From positions 558,001 to 622,000 of the forward strand of contig JAWZYV010013019.1 in assembly GCA_038373885.1 (NCBI GenBank): a DNA stretch of 64,000 nt, given 5' to 3'. Below are positions 44,042 through 56,509 of this stretch, in pieces. The notes below the pieces were generated by a model, which saw only the letters and a list, made by a program, of their open reading frames with translations, did not search any database and had not been told where the DNA came from. Position 1 is the first letter of the stretch. Every line of letters starts with the position of its first letter. This DNA is from Cheiracanthium punctorium. Its lineage: Eukaryota; Arthropoda; Arachnida; Araneae; Cheiracanthiidae. A program made the position numbers and the translations under genes.

Positions 44042-46340
44042 AAGATCCGCTGAAAAAAAGCTGATACGGATAATGTATTTTTGCTCTGACGGGTACGGAC
44101 CGTTTTTTCTTTCTCTTCAGATATGTACGGATACGGATATCCAGCACACCTCTAGTTCTAAGTGATTTTATGATGCTTCTTTTGAATGACCAGTCTGCTG
44201 AGCTGATTGCAATACTATGGAAAGTCGGCAGAATATAACGCTTCAAATTGAAATCTTAAGTGCTTATGTTTGCAAAAGATAAAAGAACGCATTTCCGCTG
44301 TGAACCAAAGCAGTAACATTTTTTACTGAAATTATCAGAATCTTCTTTGTTATCTGTCCCATCTTGAGTAAATATACCTAAACGCGCCTTCCAGATTTTT
44401 GTTCTATTGCTGTGTTGAAAGGTCTTTGATAATCATACAATTTTGTGACTTTGTTATCAACAACAAATTAATATATGCAGTCTTAATACGATGCGCTCAT
44501 ATGGCATTAAAATACATATATGTGCATACACAGTATGCCAAATAACTAATGAGACTGCTGGAATATTCTCAGTAAAGAACTGCTTCCCACGTAAAAAAAA
44601 TTAATGCAAAATCAAGAAAGATAAATCATGCCGATTATAAAACACTTTCCGACGGTTAACCCCAGAAACCTCTGTATCATTACTAATATAATTTTGAAAG
44701 ACCCTATAAAAGTATAATTGTTTGGATTGCATTAATTGCCTCTACACTGCCATGGACCTTATTGTTTGGGAATTCTTTTGAGTACTCCTGTAAATGCTAC
44801 GTACTTATAATATTTTTGATAAAGAGCGTTATTTTCTTAATCACAACATATACCAGCATTGTTTTCTTTAAAATATATTAACGTGTGTCTAAAATACGCT
44901 CTAAAGAATAGCTGTTTATAGTGAGTAACGTATCAGAATTCTTTTGGGTGCTCCTGTAAAAGAACTACGAATACCGAATGCACCATTTTCATTGGGGTAC
45001 ATGGTCCGGCTCATACGAATAGCATGCATAAATGCCGTAGTTATCGTTGTATATTTACGTTAGTTTGGGCACAAATGGACAAATAAACTTTTATCACAAT
45101 TTTTTTAAGACTGTTGAATAAAAGGAGTGTTGTCAGCTTCCAGCACGGACATTTAATTCGAACCCTGTTATTTGTAGTTGTAAAAATAAATAAATAAATA
45201 AATAAAAACATTAATATCTTTATCTTAAACCACTGCGTAATTATGTGGCAGTTTACGAGAAAATAAAATTTTAATTATTGCAACTATGAAGGTAATCCCT
45301 GTAATTACGAGGAAAAACCACAGTGCGGAATAAATAAAAACACTGCAGGGCGTGTATTTTTGTGATCTCTACTCAGAAACCTGGAGTGTTTTTTTTCTTT
45401 GTTTTCTGTTTATTATTAATTACCCCATCGATATTAAATACACCGCATCTTCTGAATATTTATAGCCGAAATCGCCTGGAACCGGTCCGAAGAGAAACAA
45501 AAACAAAGTAGCTTAAGAGTCTAGGGGAAAAAACAAAAAAAACTAATAATAATAACAACAACAACATCATCAGTTAAAAAAGAAAAAGAGTGGCTAGAAT
45601 GGTGAATCATCGTGTTTAGTGCAGGCAAGGAGGCGAAAACAAAAAAGCCGAACCGAAGGAAAGTCAAACAAGAAAAAAGTTCTGAAGAGGGTGCACTGCT
45701 CTTCTTAAAAAAGTCCGTGAGAGAGATCTAGTGGCGACAGATGGAACTATCTTGAAGGAACTGGAAATTCCGGTTGGAGCATTGTTTAGGGCCACAATGA
45801 AGGTTGTGTTTACGGTGCGGGTTAATAAATAATCTCGGACTCTTTTATTATTATTATTATTACTACTACTACTACTACTATTTTAGGGCTTTGCTAGTTT
45901 CCAGTGAGCAGTGAGCAAAGCAGCACACACAAGGCAAGTTTTTGCATGTGTGGCGGGGCAATACGGTGTTTTTTGTTACACAGTAGCCCGGGAGTCGTGT
46001 GCGCACATGTGCAATGACCGTAGTTTTCTTTCTTGGCGCTTCAGTAGTGACCTCTGAGGAAGATAGTAAAGTGGTGTTGTTGCTGAAATATAACAAAAAG
46101 CGCAGTGAAGAGCTTTCCAGAGCAGGTTGTGGCTTTTTAACAAGGACCTGGAAAGTACGGGAAATGTATTTTGATCGGGGAAGCTACAAAGTTGATGAAC
46201 AATGGCTAATGCGGAAATTTTGTTTTGGGAGAGGCTACTTAAAAAAAAAAAAGAAAGAAAGAAAGAAAAGAACTTAATTAACTTAGACAAAATGTACAAT
46301 AAAGCTAAATGTTAACCTAATGGAATGTAATTTTTTTTTT
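44042..46340. other. Non-coding stretch with microsatellites
   Basis: The tract holds a mixed (TTA)n then (CTA)n microsatellite at 45846-45881, a GAAA tract near 46252 and an AAAT tract near 45190. A GC-richer patch at 45900-46220 has overlapping 72- to 107-codon frames on both strands, without recognisable domains. Confidence 0.4.
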
Positions 46341-46344
46341 TTGG

Positions 46345-46485
46345 GGGGGGAGAGACTAATTAATTTATAAAAAAGAAGCTCTAAACGAAGTTCACAACGA
46401 GACAAAATGATCCTTGAACAGTATCTTTTTATTTGAGGGGGGGGGGTTGAAGCCCCCTTCCCCTCCCCTGGATCTGGCACTGTTG
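46345..46485. mobile_element. hAT-like fragment, right end
   Basis: The interior phrase GAGAGACTAATTAATTTATA and the G runs parallel the element at 8830-9158, and the right end CTGGATCTGGCACTG is of the same type. No matching left end or duplication was found. Confidence 0.45.
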
Positions 46486-46544
46486 ATATCTCGTTCCATT
46501 TGAAAATGTACGGAAAATCCGTTTGATTTATCCCCAAAATTTGT

Positions 46545-46620
46545 CTACAATCGATTATCGACTACAATCGCCCGTTTTAATCGAAAATAACAATCGATTA
46601 AAACAACCATTGTAATTTTA
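46545..46620. repeat. Cluster of AATCGATTA-like motifs
   Basis: TACAATCGATTATCGACTACAATCG and later AACAATCGATTAAAACAACC resemble the subterminal repeats of the MITE at 38860, but the outer ends are missing. Possibly a remnant of that family. Confidence 0.35.
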
Positions 46621-46869
46621 CAGTATATTTTTATTTGTATTGTAAATTAGTTTAAGAAAAAAAAGTGGCTTACAAAAATTGGTATTGAAATTCACAAAAA
46701 TTGGACTCTGAAAAAAAATTCTGTATGGACCCCCTGCACTATTCGTGTTAAAGTTTCACAATTTTTAGTGGTAAAAGCATGGGGCAGTGCATTCAACTAT
46801 AAAGCATTGGGTGGATTATTGGAGAACTTCAAGTAATTTTAGAATGTTTTTTTTTTTAATTATCTTTCT

Positions 46870-48920
46870 ATTTTTTTAAATTAAAATAAAAATACGATTC
46901 CTTCACAATTGAACCAGTTTGTTTAGAGTTATTTTTATCTCCCTGCCAAATTTCTCTAGCCTCTGAAAATTAAATCATTGACTGGATCGTTTTTAATGTT
47001 CTTTTTTTTTGGGGGGGGGGGACACTGCAGAGTGAAATGGAACAGTTTATACTTTGAATTTTAGTATAAGTTTCACACGCAGTAAATCAACTAATAAATT
47101 AACGTGGTAAACTAAATTGTTGGAATGAGCAACTAATTTATAACTTTATAAGGGCTCTGGCAGATACTGTGGACGCTCGGATCAAGGAATTCCAGTATCA
47201 AGTAGCTGAAGAAAAAAATTACTATTTTTTGTGTCTTGCATTGAGGCTGTTCCGCTTGAAAATCATGCAATTTTTAAACAGTTTTTTTTTTTTTAACTTA
47301 ATTGTGCTAGAGACTCGAAAAAATTTAGAATGTCTCTTTTGCAAGTTGTACTCTGAACTCTTACAATGAACCTATAGGAGTTGCGAAACTCTCACGAAAA
47401 AATGCTAAGCACACGGCATTTTGCGATATTTCCAAAGACAGGTGGCTCCTCGGACTGTTTTTGTGCTTATGAATTTTTTCTGAAAGTTGCTTAAAGATGT
47501 TCAAAAGTCCCATGACGACGATCTCTCTTTAGTTGGAGCACCCTTAAATAAAACGGGGTAGAGGGGGGGGGGTTATCGAGCATAAGAAATTAATCTCTCT
47601 GTCTTAAATCTTTCTAAAGTAACAATAAAAAAGTGGGAAAATTTGTTGAATTTTGCCCGGAAATCGAGTAACTTGGATTGTGATTCCAAATTATTCAAAG
47701 CTTCATTCGTAAATAATTTATTTCTCCCTTAAAAAAAAAAAAAATAGGAAAATCTTTTTTATTATTTGAAAGTCTTTGTGTGAATTTTGCCCGGAAATCG
47801 AGAAAAACTTGTAACTTGGATTGCGATTTCAAATTATTCAAAGCTTCATTCGTAAATAATTTATTTCTCGTTTAAAAAAAAAAAAAATAGGAAAATCTTT
47901 TTTATTATTTGAAAGTCTTTGGTTTACTAATGTTATTTGCAAAAATCATCATAAGCTTGGGATATAAAAATAGTTCCACATTCTTGTGTACTTTACATTG
48001 GAAATGGCGGGTAAGTCATATCGGTATTAATACTATCCGGCCATATCTTATGTAGTTGACTCTTCTCATTTGCGGTTTTAAATATTGCATAATATACAAT
48101 TTTACGCAGAGAAAAGAAATATACACATGAAAGTTTATTTTAAGAAATGTATTCTAAAAAAATGTTTTTTTTTTTTTTTTTTTTTTTTCACAAGAATTCA
48201 TCACTTCTTCATAAAACAATGTCGTTTTACATTGATTTCGTTTATCAGCATTTTTATTGATATAATTCAGATACTTAAATAATGCATCAAAATATTATCA
48301 TGGCATGTCGCATGCCATCTTCTTTATTATTATTATTATCAAAATAAAAATGCGACTGATTATACAATTGAACAATTCTGTCAGTTGCTTAGAGTGACTT
48401 TTTTCTCCATCCCAAATTACAAGCATCTAAAAATTAAATATTTGACTAAATCATTTTTTCGTAAAGAAATGTTTTTTTCACAAGAATTCATCACTTCTTC
48501 ATAAAACACTGTTGTTTTACATTGATTTCATTTACAAGCACTTTTATTCATATAATTCAGAAACTTAAATAATGCATCAAATTCTATCGTGATATATAGC
48601 ATGCAGTTTCTTCTTTATAATTATTAAAATAGAAGTACGACTGATTATAGTACAATTGAGCAATTCTGTCAGTTGCTTAGGGTGATTTTTCTCTTCATCC
48701 CATATTTCAAGCCTCTAAAAATTAAATAGTTGACTAAATCGTTTTTAATGGGACTTTTTTTTGCGGGGGGGGGGGGAGCACTCCAGAGTGAAATGAAATA
48801 CTTTATACTTTGAATATTAGTGTAAGTTTTACAGGCATTAAATAACCTTTTACATGCATCCAATTAATTAATAAACAACATGGTAAACTAAACTGTTGAA
48901 ATGAGCTACCAGTTTATAAT
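46870..48920. repeat. Local segmental duplication, three related blocks
   Basis: Block 1 (about 46870-47150) matches block 3 (about 48600-48920) over the whole run from ACGATTCCTTCACAATTGA to the TGAGCAACTAATTTATAA-like end, including GTTTTTAATG, a G run, and CAGAGTGAAATG. Block 2 (48161-48465) and block 3 (48466 on) are direct repeats of each other from CACAAGAATTCATCACTTC to TAAATATTTGACTAAATC. So one segment of about 300 bp was duplicated in tandem and a related piece sits 1.3 kb upstream. Confidence 0.75.
47647..47921. repeat. 134-bp tandem duplication
   Basis: TGAATTTTGCCCGGAAATCG begins at 47647 and again at 47781. The two units are nearly identical through to GAAAATCTTTTTTATTATTT and GAAAGTCTTTG, differing mainly by a short insertion (AAAAACTT) in the second. 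High similarity suggests a young event. Confidence 0.9.
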
Positions 48921-49562
48921 GTTAATAAATTTATATAATACACCATACCCTCTTCTATTTTCAACTTTATTTATCTGTTCTGCTTTTCCACTTTAGTTAT
49001 CTTTTATATTTTTTACATACTATCCCTTTTTACAATATTTTTCTATCTGTGAACCCTTTCATTTGCTAACTTTCTATACAATCTATTTCCCACCATTTCT
49101 TATACATCTTTGTCGCTTCAAAATGTCATGTTTTTCCTTTACCTTTAATTTATTTTTCTTCTAAAATTTAGTGTGACGGTGTTCTCTTGAGTTTGTTTTC
49201 ATATCGCTCAAAATCTACGTGGATTTATTTTTTTCTCCTGTGGTTAATTCCGAGTTAGTGATTTTTTTTAAATTCTCTTCAACGCCACTTAAAGTGGTTT
49301 TTATTATTATAAATTTAAGTATGCTTAAGTAAGTAATTGTATCGCTCAAGATGTATTACAGTTTATTTTTTTCTCCCGTGTTGGTGAATTCGAAGTTACT
49401 GATATTTTTATATTCTTGTCAACTCCCCAAACCCCATAAGTTGCTTTTATTTTTATAATATTTAATTATGTCTTACAAAGTAATTGTATCATCTTACAGA
49501 AATTTCAAGACATGAAAAATGATGCCATCTTAAAAAATAGTATCGCATGTTATGAATGAACA

Positions 49563-49800
49563 ATGACGTCACGTTTTTCGCTTCAAAAAATATTTTGCGT
49601 ACGCTGCTGTTATTATAGGACTCGTATGCTTCCAGGCAAATAAAGCGTCACTGTCCCAGAATGAGATGAATAAATTTATGGAGAATATCAACAACATTTA
49701 AAAGATGCTAACCAGAAAAGAGAACTAACAGCCAGTGAAAGGGAAAGAAGAGACGGGGGGGAAAAAAAAATCTCGCACCAACAAGTGTCCAAAATGGCGC
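49563..49800 (+). promoter_or_regulatory. Possible promoter region
   Basis: A perfect CRE palindrome (TGACGTCA) lies at 49564-49571. Two CCAAAATGGCG motifs follow, at about 49790 and 49992, resembling the YY1 site often found at the start of housekeeping transcripts. Evidence is motif-level only. Confidence 0.3.
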
Positions 49801-49996
49801 TGAAGGAAAGAGAAAACTCTTCCAACTATTGCAAATATGTCGGAGGTAGAGAGAGAGAGAGAGAGCGAGCGGGGCGGTGGCGTAAACATAGCGTTACTAC
49901 GGGAAACCTGGAAGCGTGGCAACACCTGGTCATGACATCGGAGAAAGAAGCAATCGTTCGACTCCTGGGGAGAAAAAGGGAGGGGGTTTCTCCAAA

Positions 49997-50095
49997 ATGG
50001 CGGGGTCACTCCTTAGAGGTCAACGGAACGTACGCACGCACAGTTTGTTGCTTGCTCGAGATCTGTTTTCCGTTGGTCCCAGCGTTACCAATTTA
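49997..50095 (+). CDS. Possible first coding exon, unrecognised product
   Basis: The ATG at 49997 sits in TCCAAAATGGCG, a good start context. The frame reads MAGSLLRGQRNVRTHSLLL, then ARDLFSVGPSVTNL. The first 25 residues have several arginines, many serines and leucines and no acidic residue, as in mitochondrial targeting peptides. The frame meets AAG followed by GTGAAT at about 50096, a fair splice donor, after which the reading would stop within a few bases if unspliced. The block is GC-richer than its surroundings and free of recognised transposons. I cannot identify the protein, no second exon was found downstream, and an alternative ATG at 49785 opens a different, less convincing frame with an RE-rich low-complexity stretch. 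The call is tentative. Confidence 0.25.
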
Positions 50096-50099
50096 AGGT

Positions 50100-52740
50100 G
50101 AATTTGTTTCCAAATTTTGCGACTTTTCATGTTTCTTAGAGGAAGGTATTTCCTATTCAGAAATTTGTCACATTTTTAAAAAAAAACTTTTTTAATGTAC
50201 TATTGTTCGAATTTTAAAAGAATTGAAATGATCAGAAAATTAAAAGTACTTTCTCTGGGTGGGATGTTGGGTCTGTTTCTAGAAAAAACTTTTTGTATTA
50301 ATATTATTTTATGTGTTACATGCTATATTTATATTTTTTGTTAAAGAACATTCAGCAAAAATTTTCTGTCTTAAATTCAATTACAAAATTATTGAAAATG
50401 CCCAAAACATTTTTTTTTTTTTTTTTTTAACCTAGCGTACTGAATTGGGAGCACTTTCTGAAATGTTAACATATATTTTTTAAATGAAAAATCCACTTTC
50501 TTTTAAATTTTACCTTGATATTTAAATTTATATTGAATTAATGAATGGTTGCCCAATTAAATGGACGTAATTGAAAAACATGAGACTTATTTTTACGCAT
50601 AAATTAATAATTGGCTGTGATTCATTATGAATTATATGTTATTAAAAAGTGTAAGACATTTTTATGCATATATTAATAATAACAGATAGAGAAAATTGGG
50701 TATTATGTAATCATGTTTGTTTATTTCCTGCAGTAATACCAATTAAATTCAAATTACATTACAAGCAACTACAGAACTGGTATTATTTAGTCGACTGTTA
50801 GTCGAATTAAAATTGTGCGCTTTGCCTCTGGGATCCACTTATAAACCCATAAAGTTTTACTTTATACCTACCTATACGCATAAACCGCGTTCGAGATACT
50901 TTCACATTTTAAGTTACTCATTAGAAGAAGAGGGGGGGGGGGGGAATTTGAATATTGTCTCCCCTCAAAATTGGATTTTTGGCAAATGCATTCACATGTT
51001 TATTCAACCTCCCTTATTCCAAGTATCTCTGTGAAGTATCGATAAAATAATTTATACTGTAGGTGCTTAATAACAATTTATTATTTTTAGATGTCCATAT
51101 TTTAATATTTTTTTTATATTTGTAGAAAAATTTACCGCAATGTATGCATATTTATTACCACTCTTTAAAAGATTTAAGAAAAAATGTAGACTCTCTACAC
51201 TATTTGGGCGTTACTTAATGCCCGATGGGCTGGCTAAGTGTTAAGCTGATTACCTTTTTTATATAATTAAAGTATGATTAACAGTATTGATTAACTGTAG
51301 TAAGTAACGAATAACTCGCTATTGATTTGTATGACTCTTTTGAAAGTTTATAGATATACAGCGAAATTTCAAATATACTGTGAAACCTTCCAAAGCGAAC
51401 ACCTATCTAACTTAGACAATTTTCTGAGAAACAGAACATGCCCAATCTAAGAACTGTTCTTTTAGAGAAAATACTTTATAAAATTTTTAATTTGATTTTA
51501 CAGGTTGTTTTCAATGCATGTTTCACTGCATGCATTCATGTTTTATTTATTGTGATTTCTAAATATCATACACATTAAAAAATAGATTATTTTGTTGAGT
51601 AAAATCAAACTGAATATCAGATCAAAAATAGGAATCTGAGTAATTTTTTTTAAATTTTTGAAATGGGGGAGAGGGATGAATAGTTTTTCAAAAATCCATT
51701 GAGAAATTGACAACTGTGCTTCATGATTTGTTGGAAATATCCCAATATTATTCTATATTATCTATTATTTAACCAAACAGTAGAAATTCTGCGGCATGGA
51801 ATCGCACTGCAGCAAATTATTTTAAATTTTGCAGATTAATTCAATAAATTTAGAGCAGAAATCGAAAATATAAGTTTTACTTTTAAAAAATCTCCTAATT
51901 CCATCAACGTTCGTACAGATACTAATGAAAAAATAAGAAACAGCAAAAGGGAAGTAAAGCGATTTTTCAGGGTTATAATTTTTGCCTTTTATGCATGTAC
52001 TAGTATATTATTATTTATTTTTTTTCTGTGTGGGAAAGTTTACTTAATACAAAACCTATATTCTTTTGATTCATACTTAATAACCATGGTCAAAATTCTA
52101 TATTCCCACCCCACTATGCCTGATATCAAATCTTGACCTCGTATGAATCACCATCTTATTAAAACATTGCCAGTACATTAGACAAATCAAATTCTTTTTT
52201 CCCTCGTACAATTCATGACATCTGGCGCTTTGTTGTGCGGATACGATTTGCATTTATACGTTCAGATAGACACACACACACACAACGAGCAAGTTCAGCG
52301 ATATACACGTAAAGTAACCAACCACCAAGGGGAATAAAGAACACAGGAAAAGAAAGAAAAAAAAAACATGGGGTCAGTTGCTTGAGGTCAACGGAACTTT
52401 CCCGCACGATTTTCCAGTTCTCGGGTCTGGCCTGGCTCCTTGGGCTAGACCGAGTCAACAACAAAACTGATCACAGTAGTATCAAACCGAGAGAGAGAAG
52501 TGGGAAAGAAAAAAAAATGGCAAGGCGAAAAATGATTTACTAGCCAGGCTACTTACTGACGCGGGGTCATTGACGTAATGGAAATAATCTTCACCTTTTA
52601 TGCGAGACACTTCAGTTCCGATCAGCCTCAAGTTTACTCAGTTGCCTTCTCTTGTTTTAAAAACAGACCCCAGAGGAAAAAGGAAGAAAGAAAGAAGAAA
52701 AATCGATGGTTTGAAGAGTCTTAAGTTTTTGGATACACCT
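50100..52740. other. AT-rich non-coding stretch
   Basis: No gene or bounded element is supported. At 51375-51460 the phrase TACTGTGAAACCTTCCAAAG resembles one end of a pogo-like element; no partner was found. If an exon exists at 49997, this would be intron. Confidence 0.4.
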
Positions 52741-52745
52741 TTTAA

Positions 52746-53044
52746 CCCTTTGAGGCGCAACCTTTTCCCAATGCTGAAAAAAGGGCATCCGTTGCCATCG
52801 CAACGACTGCTCTTTTTTTCAGCATTAGGCAATCTATGCAGCTGTTCTCGCATTCTTCCATTTTTCAGCAGATGTCAGTGCTGTTAAAAATAATCGTGAC
52901 AATTTTTTTTACGGGAAATGACGTGCTGAGGAGCTATGTCACCCGCAACTATTTTTATAGAAATCAAATCTATTCTTCGTGACTGTCAACAGTCAAAACG
53001 TCAGAGTTTGGTGTTCCCAGAGCGGGACGCTGTGCGTTAAAGGG
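52746..53044 (+). mobile_element. TTAA-flanked palindromic MITE, copy E (palindrome collapsed)
   Basis: The element lies between TTAA at 52742-52745 and 53045-53048. The ends CCCTTTGAGGCGCAACC and CTGTGCGTTAAAGGG are well kept. The palindrome is reduced to 52767-52829: arms of about 27 bases from CCCAATGCTG to CCATCG, with almost no loop, having lost the roughly 190 central bases seen in copy C. It is the shortest copy at 299 bp. Confidence 0.88.
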
Positions 53045-53122
53045 TTAACTTACAGTTTTTTTTTTTTTTTAAATTACTAGACCTTTAAAAATTGTTTATT
53101 TTTACTTGATTTCAGTTGTTTC

Positions 53123-53583
53123 CAGGGGCAGAAAAATATCCAAAAATTTACATGCCCGAACCCAAAATTTACTTGCCCAAGAAAAAAAAACTAGATTTTA
53201 TTGCTCTGTAAAATTTGCATTATTCATATTCTTTGCATTGAAGGAAAAATCGGAAAACCCTTAAACACACGAAAAAGTGGGGTTTTTATCTTTCCCCATT
53301 ATTGTTGGGATTCTGCATTCTGTTTACACTAGGTATTGAGATTGCCACTAGGACATTGATAAAATCCCAAAAATAGAAATAGGCATTTATTTTTTTCTGT
53401 TCCAAAATGTAAAAAATTGATGGCATTTAAAAATATATACATAATATTTTAAAAAAGTAATGTATGAATTTCTCACAGTACAGTCAATTTTTTTTACATG
53501 GTAAGTAGAAAAAAGGAACACATGCTCGGCTGAAAATTGTACATACCCCGGGCATGTCGGGCAATAGATTTTTCCGGCCCTTG
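53123..53583. mobile_element. Probable hAT-like element (CAGGGGC ends)
   Basis: The left end CAGGGGCAGAAAAATATC pairs with the right end GATTTTTCCGGCCCTTG, and further in ACATGCCCGAACCC pairs with GGGCATGTCGGGC. The flanks GTTGTTTC and TGTTTGAT do not give a clean duplication. The interior is AT-rich, with a short minus-strand frame lacking recognisable domains. Confidence 0.5.
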
Positions 53584-54502
53584 TGTTTGATTTGTTAACA
53601 ATGATCAATGCGAAATTAATTTCTCCGTTTTCTCTATTTACGATTTGTATGCTACTGGATATTAATCACGGACACAATTTAATTTTACAGCATTCGAGTA
53701 TGACACACCCATGTTATGTTTAAAATGCATGGTGTTCGGGGGGTACACAGACAGAGTTATATTATGTTTATTTATTTAAATTCATACCACAGGTCAACCT
53801 ATTCACATGATTTGATGATTTCTTAAACCTACAAGACTCTATTTTTTTTCTAGGTCTGAAATATATGTGATGATGTTAGTAATTAGTAGTTGCGAAAAAG
53901 TAATAAAAAAGTAATAGTAACCAAATTTTTTACTAGAAAATAACTTTTTTTTATTTAAGTTCCATATGTGGTACTCTGAGGCTTAACTATAAATTTTTGG
54001 CATTTATTTTGAAATTTTAGTATTCCAATTATTTCTTAGTATCACGATCTTTCACGTACAATATTTGTTTCAGGGTCAAAAGTCTTTGCTACTTTGTGTT
54101 AACTTTCTTTTTGAAAAATGGCGTACGTAAAGATAACGGTTTAATTTTCAATCGTTTTTGACAGTAATGACATCTACACGCAATGGCCTGAATTATTTCA
54201 TTGCTATCTATATATAATTACTCTTAAAACTCGATAGATGTAGATGCTAGTATCATATCGGCGTGGAGAAATAATTAAAGTGGTTTTCTACATACGGTAC
54301 CGCGTGCCTTATAAGGTTAAGCCTATCACATAATGCTTGAACTAATTTCTTAAGCAAAATGCATATAACTTTTTTTAGAAAACCTCCGTCTCATGGTATC
54401 CTATATAAACACTTTATTGGTATAAGGTACGATATTCTAATCGTCTTGTGCGCTCTACTGTATCAGTGAGAACCCAACAAACACAATTCATTGGTATAAG
54501 GC

Positions 54503-55648
54503 CAGGGTCGTTAAAAACTCTGTTTTTTTTTTTTTTTTCAGAAAAATCCCAACCCTCTGGGTTTTTTCAGAGGAAGGGATTGGGTTTCAGAAAATTTGAA
54601 AAAAATTTTGCTTGTTACTAAATACAACTTAAAGCAACTAATCGATTACAAAAATCAATTATAAATTAAAAAAATCGTGAAATTAATAATAACAACTAAT
54701 TACAATTACATTAATTATACATGAAAAAAACGTATAAATCAATAACAATAACAACCCAATCATGGTTTGCTCTTAGATAAATTTAGTAATAATTTTAATA
54801 GTGTTATACTAGTGCTTAATTAGAATTTTTTAAAATAATGATTTTTTATGGTTAAAAAATCCTTATTCATTTTAATACAGATAGGCATAAAAATTTTCTC
54901 TAGAAAGTTTTTTTGCCTATGTAAAGTCTAATTTTTTTTTTCCTTTGTAGTGGTGGTGTGGGGGGAGATAGGGAGCTGTTTATAAACTTTACAAGTGGTG
55001 TACTGATATTTAACCCTCTCGTCACCGAATTATGAAAAATCATAAAAAATCTGTCAAGCATTTAATGCATCTGAAATACTATTATAAATCATGAAAAACT
55101 ATTTTTTTTCTAGTGTCGATTAATATTAGATTTTTCTAATATTAATTTCTGCATTTTTGAAGCATTTTGTTATGCTAAAATTAATTTAAAAGGATGCACA
55201 TATTAGGTAAAGGTTGAAGAATAAGAAAAAAACTATACTTACCTTAAAAAGAAAAAAAACGGTAAAAAAGCAGCGTAAATATTGTTTTAATTTTTCTCCT
55301 GAAACAATGAAGCGAAAACTGTAAAAAGTTGATCTAAATTGATTAGTACTGCAATCTAGGCACGATTTATGCATCTAGTTAAGAGCCTCATATACTTTCT
55401 ACATGAATTAATGATATTGATACCACTGAAAGATAAAAATACTAAATTCAATTGTTTTCTCTCTAAATATTGCTAATTGAAGTAGGAGCCTCATATGAGA
55501 TTCAGGGTGACGAGAGGGCTAAGAGATGTATTATCTAGGTAATTAAAGTTGAAATTTTGAAAAAACCCAGTTGAGTTTTTTTCAAGTGGGCGTTTTCGAA
55601 AAAACCCACCCGGGTTTTTTCGGGTTGGGCAAAATTATAACAACCCTG
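54503..55648. mobile_element. hAT-like element inserted in the 75-bp repeat
   Basis: The left end CAGGGTCGTTA pairs with the right end TAACAACCCTG. Flanks TATAAGGC (54495-54502) and TATAAGGT (55649-55656) agree at seven of eight, and the host repeat confirms the boundaries. Subterminal regions at both ends are rich in AACCC and GGGTTTTTTC phrases. It codes for nothing recognisable and contains a TTAA element (55014-55518). Confidence 0.78.
55014..55518. mobile_element. TTAA-type element nested in the hAT-like element
   Basis: It begins CCCTCTCGTCACC after TTAA (55010-55013) and ends GGTGACGAGAGGG before CTAA (55519-55522), a perfect 13-bp inverted pair. The right flank differs from TTAA by one base. 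The 505-bp interior is AT-rich and non-coding. Confidence 0.68.
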
Positions 55649-56509
55649 TATAAGGTACGCTATTCTTATCGTCTTCTGTGCGCTACTGTATGTCAGTGAA
55701 AACCAAGCAAGCACAATTCATTGGTATAAGGTACGACATTCTAATCGTCTTCTGTACGCCACTCTATCAGGATACCCAACTGAAACACTTTTATTCTTGT
55801 AATGCTACTAAACTCGTATCGTCTGGCGTGCGCGTCAGGGTGTTCAATAAAACTCTTTATTGGCGTAAGGCACGAAGCTCGAATCGCATAATACCTTATG
55901 AGGAGGGGGAGGGGAAAGTCTCGAAACTCATGGACCATAAATTTATGACAGAAGATAAAAAATGAACGTCGAAAACAAACATCAAAAGGAAACTGATGTG
56001 GTTGCCGCACATGACTGTTCCTTACTAGTTGCATTATCTTCATAGTTCAATGAAATTCTTGGGTGCTGCATTAGAAACTTCCTTTAACATTATACGTTTT
56101 CCCATGTTAAGAGCAAGACTAAATTTAATAGAGGGAGCTCGCCAGATTGTTGAACCCTTAACCAGCGAGTATCTTATAAAAATGTAACCAAAAATCACCG
56201 TGCGTTACGCGTCGGTTATGCTCAGATTTCCACCCTCCTTGCAAGTTGGGTGGCATCGTTTTTAAGGTTCACGGCAGCTAGCTTTATCTTTTTGTAAAGC
56301 AGGTACCGTAATTTTCGTAGTAGTAAATGCCGCATTCGCGTATGAGCCGCAGGTGACTGGAACCGGACTAAATTAAAACAAAAAAGGTCGGAAGTGCTGC
56401 AGTAGTGTATAAGCCGCAGGAGCGAATGGCGGTATTAGCACACATAACCTTAGAAACACAGTATAGTAGTAAATATAAAGTAAATGAAATATGGGAAAAT
56501 ACTTTGAAG

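Larger units (their letters stand above)
54416..55870. repeat. Tandem repeat of about 75 bp, split by an insertion
   Basis: Units start TTGGTATAAGGTACGA and contain ATTCTAATCGTCTT, GTGCGCTCTACTGTATCAG and a CACAATTCA-like end. Unit 1 is 54416-54490; unit 2 begins at 54491, is cut after TTGGTATAAGG by a 1.15-kb element, and resumes at 55649 to about 55720; unit 3 is about 55721-55795; a fourth, more diverged unit runs on to 55870. The repeats were in place before the insertion. Confidence 0.75.

Noticed and set aside
43866..44246. Minus-strand open frame of 126 codons
   Set aside because: Most of it lies within the palindromic MITE copy D; it reflects the symmetrical repeat rather than a gene.
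45976..46299. Overlapping open frames on both strands (up to 107 codons), one with a signal-peptide-like start
   Set aside because: Both strands are open over the same bases, neither protein has a recognisable domain, and one ends in a microsatellite-encoded lysine run.
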